Source: Synchiropus splendidus (lineage: Eukaryota > Chordata > Actinopteri > Syngnathiformes > Callionymidae). Taken from it: DNA of 64,000 nucleotides. Of the stretch, positions 58,153 to 64,000 are shown one piece after another. The DNA lies in the NCBI RefSeq assembly GCF_027744825.2, contig NC_071340.1:11978001-12042000 (forward strand), read 5' to 3'. A program made the translations under genes and the position numbers. The notes below the pieces were generated by a model that saw only the letters and a program-made list of their open reading frames with translations, made no database searches and was not told where the DNA came from. Positions within the stretch are counted from its first letter, which is position 1. The number at the start of each line of letters is the position of its first letter.

Positions 58153-58739
58153 AAACACAGTCTCTCAGGTGGCGGTAAAAAGGCCTTTCCTCTATCCAAA
58201 AAAGAAGTGAGTTTTGAATTGAAGGGTTTCAAATAACTAATGTGAGATCCGCTGCAGAACAGAAGGTGTGAGTGGAGCGCTGGTATCAAACTGCTGCCAG
58301 TTGCTGCTCTGCCAGAAATACATCATCCTTATTGATAGATGTGAGTAGTTGAACAATTGTTTGACTCTTAAATTCAGCGTCACTGAGACAGAATCATTTT
58401 CAAAGACACCCACTATGCTCCTCTTGTGGTGATCGCTCATACTCAGTGAACTGTTAGCTAACTGGATGTCGGTATTTGCCACCAGCTGGGAGTAACCCTC
58501 AGGTCTCTCATAATGCCACAGTTATGTCCCATCTTTCCGCCTCTAACCCTGACTCAACTATGGAAAAAAAGTTTATAGGCCACAGAAACCAAACACATTC
58601 TCACTACAGGAAGTCATGCGTTGACGTTAAACAACAAGAAACCACGTCCTGATGGACATTAAATCTCAAATGCAAACTCAAACCTGAGTCTAGACCATAG
58701 CATATTGAGTAGGACCTGTGAATTTTATACGATTTTATG

Positions 58740-59116
58740 AGTCATTCTGATTCAGAATTTTGGGCCATGATTCGATTTATAATCGATTCAATTTTGCTGT
58801 GTTGCCAAGGCGCTTAGTTTTGCGATGCTTACACAATGTTGCCGTCATGTCCAGCTCGGTGTTTCCAGGAACTCTGTGGCCCCAAATGACGCCAAACGCT
58901 GGACTTCAGTGAAGACTGAGTTACGGGGTGTTTTGGGTGTGCGTGCGTGTGTTCCAGAACGGACTCCACAGTGACGGGCTTAGTTGCTAAATAGCCAGTG
59001 GGTTTTTTTTTTTTTTTTTTTTATCAATTTTGGGACCTTTAAAATTAAAATTAAAATTCTGAATAGTTACAAATGAGAATTTTTATATGATTCATTTTTT
59101 TGGCACACCTCTAATA
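58740..59116 (-). mobile_element. Decayed hAT-like repeat with AATCGATTC words
   Basis: On the minus strand it starts AGAGGTGTGCCAAAAAAATG, then AATTCTCATTTGTAAC.ATTCAGAATTTTAATTTTAA, and includes GAATCGATTATAAATCGAATC farther in. This order resembles a widespread fish hAT-derived family that begins AGAGGTGTGCCAAAAAATCGATTC. A 20-nt T run (59003-59022) interrupts it. Confidence 0.4.
59003..59022. repeat. Poly(T) run, 20 nt
   Basis: Uninterrupted T run inside the decayed element at 58740-59116. Confidence 0.9.
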
Positions 59117-59119
59117 TTG

Positions 59120-62100
59120 AGAACATATCCAGAACCATATCTTTGAGCGCCCGAGACCAAACTGTTGTTTAGTTGTTGGTATGTTTCTTTTCTATTTTAT
59201 TATTTTTGTGTGTATATTTTTCAAAATAAATCAAGAACTGAAATCATTGAAAATATATTTGGTACCATGCATGTAGCTGCATTATAGTACAGCGTTCTCG
59301 GATGAATCCCTCGCAGCAGGGAGCAAAACATGATGGGTGTGACGCTGATGTCAAGAGGCCCTTCCAAACCACTCACTAGCTATTTCTGACAGGTAGCAAC
59401 GTGTGCACACTGTGGTGGAGGACGGCACTTCTACAGCTACACAGCAGCCACTCTCCTGGTGAACACGACTTCCTGGATCACATCCTGCCATTCACAGACC
59501 CACAGATGCTTCAGAACCTGACTTCAACACTTGCAGCGCCAGAATAAGGCATCAAGGACACTTGGTTTGATAAGCACGTCTGCAAACACGCAGGCTTGTA
59601 ACACCCAAGCTTTAATAAATGCACCTGGTGCAGTCAAAAGTAATTAGAAGACGCACATTAAAAAGGGAATCTGTTGTGTCTGCGACCTTGTGAGTTTCGC
59701 AGTGACGCTTTGTCTTCCACCTTGATTCACTGAGATGAAAGTGATTTCTTTAGATACATGTTCTATTATTTAAAAATATAAAAACTTTTTTTTTGTCTGG
59801 AGTTATTGGGGTTCTCACATATTTGGTAACTGGGTCAAGGAGTTAAGAACGAATCATAAGAGCGTCATTGTTAGTGTGAGGAGGAAGTAAATAGCATTCC
59901 GTTGGCATTTGATCGATGAATAGTATAGAAAAGTTTGTCCTGTCTGTAACTTTTAAATGAATCCTTGAGAAGTTCAGTCCCCAGCTCAGCTACATCACCA
60001 GCGTCTTGTCAATTTAAACACAATAAACAAGCTGCTTCATGGAAACATCGAAGAATGGAATGGATATTTTCTTCATTCCATAACTGAGTCGAACTGAGTC
60101 TGGTATCAGGTCAGAGTTCCAGAAGTATGTTTTTTATTGGTCAGTGGAGTCACACGTCATGTGAGAGATTTGTCCCGAAATTCTTTTGGTCAAATGAAGA
60201 TTTTGTTCCAACGCAGGCTGAGATGAAATTGAAGAGAACTGAGAACCAGGCCAAGTCAAAATGTGGTCTAAACCAGTTCCATGACTCAAACAACCGAGTC
60301 ATGAGTTTCAATCTTACCCAACACTTCCAGAAACGGCTCAGAACTGACTCATTTCCTGTCTTTTTTGATACTCCTACAATGTTTCCTCCAGGATGACAAG
60401 GAACCTGTGGAGATGGGGATTCCTTTTGTTTGGCAGCCTGTTGGCTTTCCACCTCTCAAGATACAGAGTGGGAGAAAATGGGCTGGAAAAGTCCTAGTGA
60501 TGTGTATAATCTGTCTTTTCATGACACGTTGCACACAATGCTATTGATTTTATGACCAGCAGTGTCATCCTCCTGCAAATAGGGAAGTGGTTTTGTTCTC
60601 ACATTTAAAGAAAGAAACAGTGTGTCTCCTGTGTTGTGAGGCTGTGCTAGGTATAAGATGACAGTGAACATGGAGAGCCACCACAGAACCATTAGAAGCT
60701 TCAGATGGTGGAGACGAAACGGAAGGATGGTCCAGACGTTACACTGAATACATCAACAGAACCATCTCAGGATCTCTGCACTTTCAGGACTTCTCACTGT
60801 ACCACTGTGTTCAATGAGAAATGTTCCAGTACTACTGTACAGTCCTTGTAGTCAAGACCATATGAACACCAAAACATTAGCGAGACAGGAGAGTATCGAG
60901 ACCAAGCCAAGGCCAAGATGTTTGGGGGTCGAGACAGAAACAAGACCAAGAAGTCTCGAACTGATCCACAGATGAGCTGCAGTGGGTGCAGACACACAGT
61001 GGTTGACCGGTCAGGAGCCAGCTTAAACAAGCAGCACTTAAGTCTTTGGATACCTTATTGGTGTTTGGGTATACTCCCGTTTGTTGCAATACTAGGTGGA
61101 TCCAGGTCGATTTTTCAGATGACACTTGGGTAACATGAGAAGGTTGAGTGGAGCCTCAACTTAATCTGCTGAAGAACAAGACGGACACATTCTGTGCAGG
61201 ATCTTCTTCTCAGGTGAAGTTGGTGGCCTTGAATGAGGGGAGGAGAGCAACTGACAGTCATGTCATTGCATACAAGATGGTCAATGCAGGGTTGGACGGT
61301 TGTGTCTTTCGTGGCCACAGAAAAATCCAGAGGTGAGGCAGAGAGCCTGAGGAGCCCTGTAGCCAGGGACTCCTGGATGTAGGTCTCAGGAGACATTATA
61401 CATCATCGGAATCATAAGCACATTGAAGAGACAGAGCACGATCCATTGATTTCAATTGTAATTTCACAACTCCAACTGTCGTTCTAAATATAACTTCACA
61501 AGAATGTCACGAGGCAGTTCATCTGACAGATGCAGCAAGAGTTTGAGTTATAAGACGACTCTTTAGTCCGTCATAACCACCTCAAGGGAACTATTCAGTG
61601 TCAACCGGAGTTTTCACAATAAATTTGAATTGACTCTCGAAAAGATTTTAGTGTTTTGTCTCCCATCTTAACTGCGAGTCCCATCACTGCCGACTGAGGA
61701 AGAGAAAACAGTGACGAATCACTGTTAATGCATCCTGGATGAACATCTATCAGAGTTCTTCACCCAAGCAGCAGCAGGTTTGAACAACAGGACCAGATGA
61801 TATACAGTGGCCGTGACAGCTAATACTGTCTGTGCTGCCTTTGCCGGCTTCTTTCCATCACTCCTTTAATACAGCTCTCAGCCCCCGTCCAATTGTTGTT
61901 CACCTGACTAAATAATGAACCTCTCTGCACATTTGGTCATGCTTGTCAGGTGCAGCAAGATGTGAAGTCGGCGCAACAAATGAACAAACAAGCTTCCCAG
62001 TGCGGAGCAAAGTGAGTTGTCAGAAGTACAACCGCAGAGTTACATTTGAGATCTATAAACTGCTTCACCAAGTTGAGGTCATTCCTGTCTAAAAAGGAAC

Positions 62101-63260
62101 CAGTTCCTGGAGTTGACCCCAGCAGCAGACGCCAGATTGAGCCACCCTGAAGTCTGAACATGACATTTAATGGCGAAGTTATTGATGAACAATTCACAAA
62201 ATGGAGATCATCTCACTCTTCTTCTGTCGGATTTTCATGTGTGTGTTGATTCTTTAGCATAAAAAAACAGTCACTTTTTCCCATTACTTTGGGACTCAAG
62301 CCTTTTTTTTATTATTATTATTTTCAGATGAAATTGACACTGAATGAAAAGGGTGGAGTTTTTGTCAGCGACACAACAAACGTGACTCGCGTCAAACGTT
62401 TGACAACCTCTCATCTGTTGTTTTTTCATCCTCAAAAGCCCATCACTGTTGAAGGGACCCGGCATCGCGCATCAGCATTTTTTCTTTTTTTTCACAGCAC
62501 CATTAAAAAAGAACTTGTCTACAGCTGCGGGGGAAAACAAATTAAAGACGCCTGCAGTTGCTGTGTTCTTTTGTGAAAGTTAATAGACATCAGTACCTGT
62601 AAGATTTTCTATCATGAAGCGTCTGCTCTTCTCCCTGCAGTCAACTCGGTAAATCTTCATCATCTCTTGTTATTTTTTGTTGTCTTCTCCTGTCACTTTT
62701 CTCTAGCTTGATGAATGATTTTGAGCGTTACATGCCGCAGCACTTGCTGACATCAAACTCGCATAAAGACAGCAGCTTAAATCCCGTTCAAAGGTTTAGA
62801 TTATCAGACAAGGCTTTCAAGTGTTGGAAGATGGATCACAAATTTGAAACTTACTACCATGGCATCCATACACATGAAGCGCTGTGACAAAAAGTTAGAC
62901 TTGGGCGTTGTGCAGCCCGGTGACCTGCAGCTGCCTATACACTATATACAACGTTGGCGACTGCTTCAACCCAAGTGGTCGAAAGCGACACCTCCCCCAG
63001 CTCTTAACAGGTCCATCTACTTCGGGCAGGTCGAAAGTTAGTGGCGGATCAGACTCAATTGCAACCCTTTATCAACAGTGGAAGTAAACATCTGGTATTT
63101 TCTGCAGCCATTTTGTAGCACAACACGTGACCACGGCTCTACAGACACTTTTACTTTTACATGGATTGCATTTGGTAAACCGACCTTCAGACAACCACCG
63201 GTGCTGCAACCCTCAGTTTTACTTTGATGTTTAAAGAGCAAAGAGCTGCCTTCAATTCCA
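59120..63260. other. Intergenic stretch with no recognised gene
   Basis: Apart from the GAGACCAAG-type patch near 60875, this is unique-looking sequence with no frame over 100 codons that carries a recognisable motif. Confidence 0.5.
60875..60965. repeat. Short CAAG/GAGAC-reiterated segment
   Basis: GAGACAGGAGAGTATCGAGAC, CAAGCCAAGGCCAAG, TCGAGACAGAAACAAGACCAAG: loosely repeated GAGACCAAG words typical of a simple fish repeat. Borders are vague. Confidence 0.4.
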
Positions 63261-63261
63261 G

Positions 63262-63321
63262 ATAGATAGATAGACAGACAGACAGGTAGATAGAGAGATA
63301 GATAGATAGATAGATAGATAC
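63262..63321. repeat. (GATA)n/(GACA)n microsatellite
   Basis: AGATAGATAGATAGACAGAC followed by GGTAGATAGAGAGATAGATA and further GATA units. Confidence 0.95.
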
Positions 63322-63405
63322 TTTTAGTAACTGTCAGAGTTACTGTAAAATGCTATTGACACACAAGCTCAGCGAAAGGTGGGGGCTCACCGTACAAGCA
63401 CTGTA

Positions 63406-63410
<5 letters not shown>

Positions 63411-63445
<35 letters not shown>
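63411..63445. repeat. (AT)n microsatellite
   Basis: About 17 uninterrupted AT units. Confidence 0.95.
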
Positions 63446-63448
<3 letters not shown>

Positions 63449-64000
63449 ACAACGGAGAACCTTCGCACATGGGAGACATGAGGGATCTCTCGGGGTCAGG
63501 CGAGGTCGGATATGACCTGAATGTTTCTCATGAGGATCTTTAAGTGGTTATCACAGTGGACAGACAGCAGGGGCACAGAGGAAAAATGCAACCACTATAA
63601 TGCACTTCTCAGATTGTCTGCCAAAAAAAGAAAAATTGTCTCTCCGGCCTTTCATTCTGGCACACATGAAACAACAGTGGGGTTCAACTTATTCAAGATG
63701 GTGTTATCAGAAAGCATGATGGACTTTATTCATAGATACAGGTAAGGATAACAAAGTGCTTTCACCGACATCTCCTCATATTCCTGGGCCACAAACCACT
63801 GCGCTCAGCACAGGTTCTCGGTGACTGAGATTTGGTTGTCCTGAGTTTTGACAGACTCGGCTGTGACATCGCTCAGCGGGGAAGGACAAAGACTGTTTAA
63901 CAATTCTCTTTCTTAAGTTTCTTTTGATATAATTTGCACCATCAGAGGGTTTTCCGTAACGTTTGATAATTCATTTCCCTCTAACATCATTATTTAATTT

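Noticed and set aside
1..64000. tRNA, rRNA, snRNA or miRNA genes
   Set aside because: No paired A/B-box tRNA pattern, rRNA signature or snRNA sequence was recognised. MicroRNA hairpins cannot be called without folding and expression data.

Overview
The window reads as vertebrate, almost certainly teleost fish, nuclear DNA: about 64 kb of AT-moderate non-coding sequence dense in microsatellites, palindromic MITE-like DNA transposons and decayed non-LTR retrotransposon pieces. No open reading frame behaves like a prokaryotic or intronless gene, and there are no operons, CRISPR arrays, tRNA or rRNA genes that I can support. The one protein-coding feature I can defend is a short first coding exon on the minus strand at 28454-28541. 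It encodes 29 residues plus one base: a signal peptide followed by the start of the mature ionotropic glutamate receptor delta chain (ADSIIHI, then the first base of the Gly codon), and it ends exactly at a consensus GTGAGT splice donor. Length and residue matches favour grid2 over grid1.

Layout. Positions 1-28453 are then the 5' part of a very large intron 1 of that gene (transcription runs right to left, exon 2 lies beyond position 1). About 28542-29300 is a CpG-rich 5' UTR/promoter region with a long polypyrimidine tract on the coding strand. About 29470-64000 is the 5' flank, in which I recognise no other gene.

Intron 1 holds a repeat copy with TGTCAT/GTGACA ends (5509-5977), a decayed LINE reverse-transcriptase piece (about 8735-9105, minus), a complete 206-bp hAT MITE with a perfect 8-bp target duplication (11721-11926), a 560-bp palindromic element (about 16184-16746), a TA-flanked TIR element (19021 to about 19651), two partial TGTCA-type repeats in inverted arrangement (21881 to about 22225) and a perfect 29-bp hairpin (1134-1193).

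The 5' flank holds a second, oppositely oriented copy of the TA-flanked element (30573-31470) interrupted by an RTE/Rex3-like LINE 3' end, a TGTCAT-type element lying inside a TTTTG pentanucleotide array (37052-38019), further TGTCAT-type copies at 48735 and 56068, a small palindromic MITE (49629-49769), an 80-bp tandem duplication (45465-45625), a three-unit minisatellite-like array of about 240 bp per unit (about 53600-54370), and long tetranucleotide and AT arrays (38834-38940, 63262-63321, 63411-63445).

I did not find a previously undescribed biological system. The most useful leads are the grid2 exon 1/promoter assignment, the oppositely oriented transposon pair flanking that exon, the family of TGTCAT-ended repeats with a conserved core, and two stretches (about 25320-25760 and 32270-32900) that look like candidate conserved non-coding elements.
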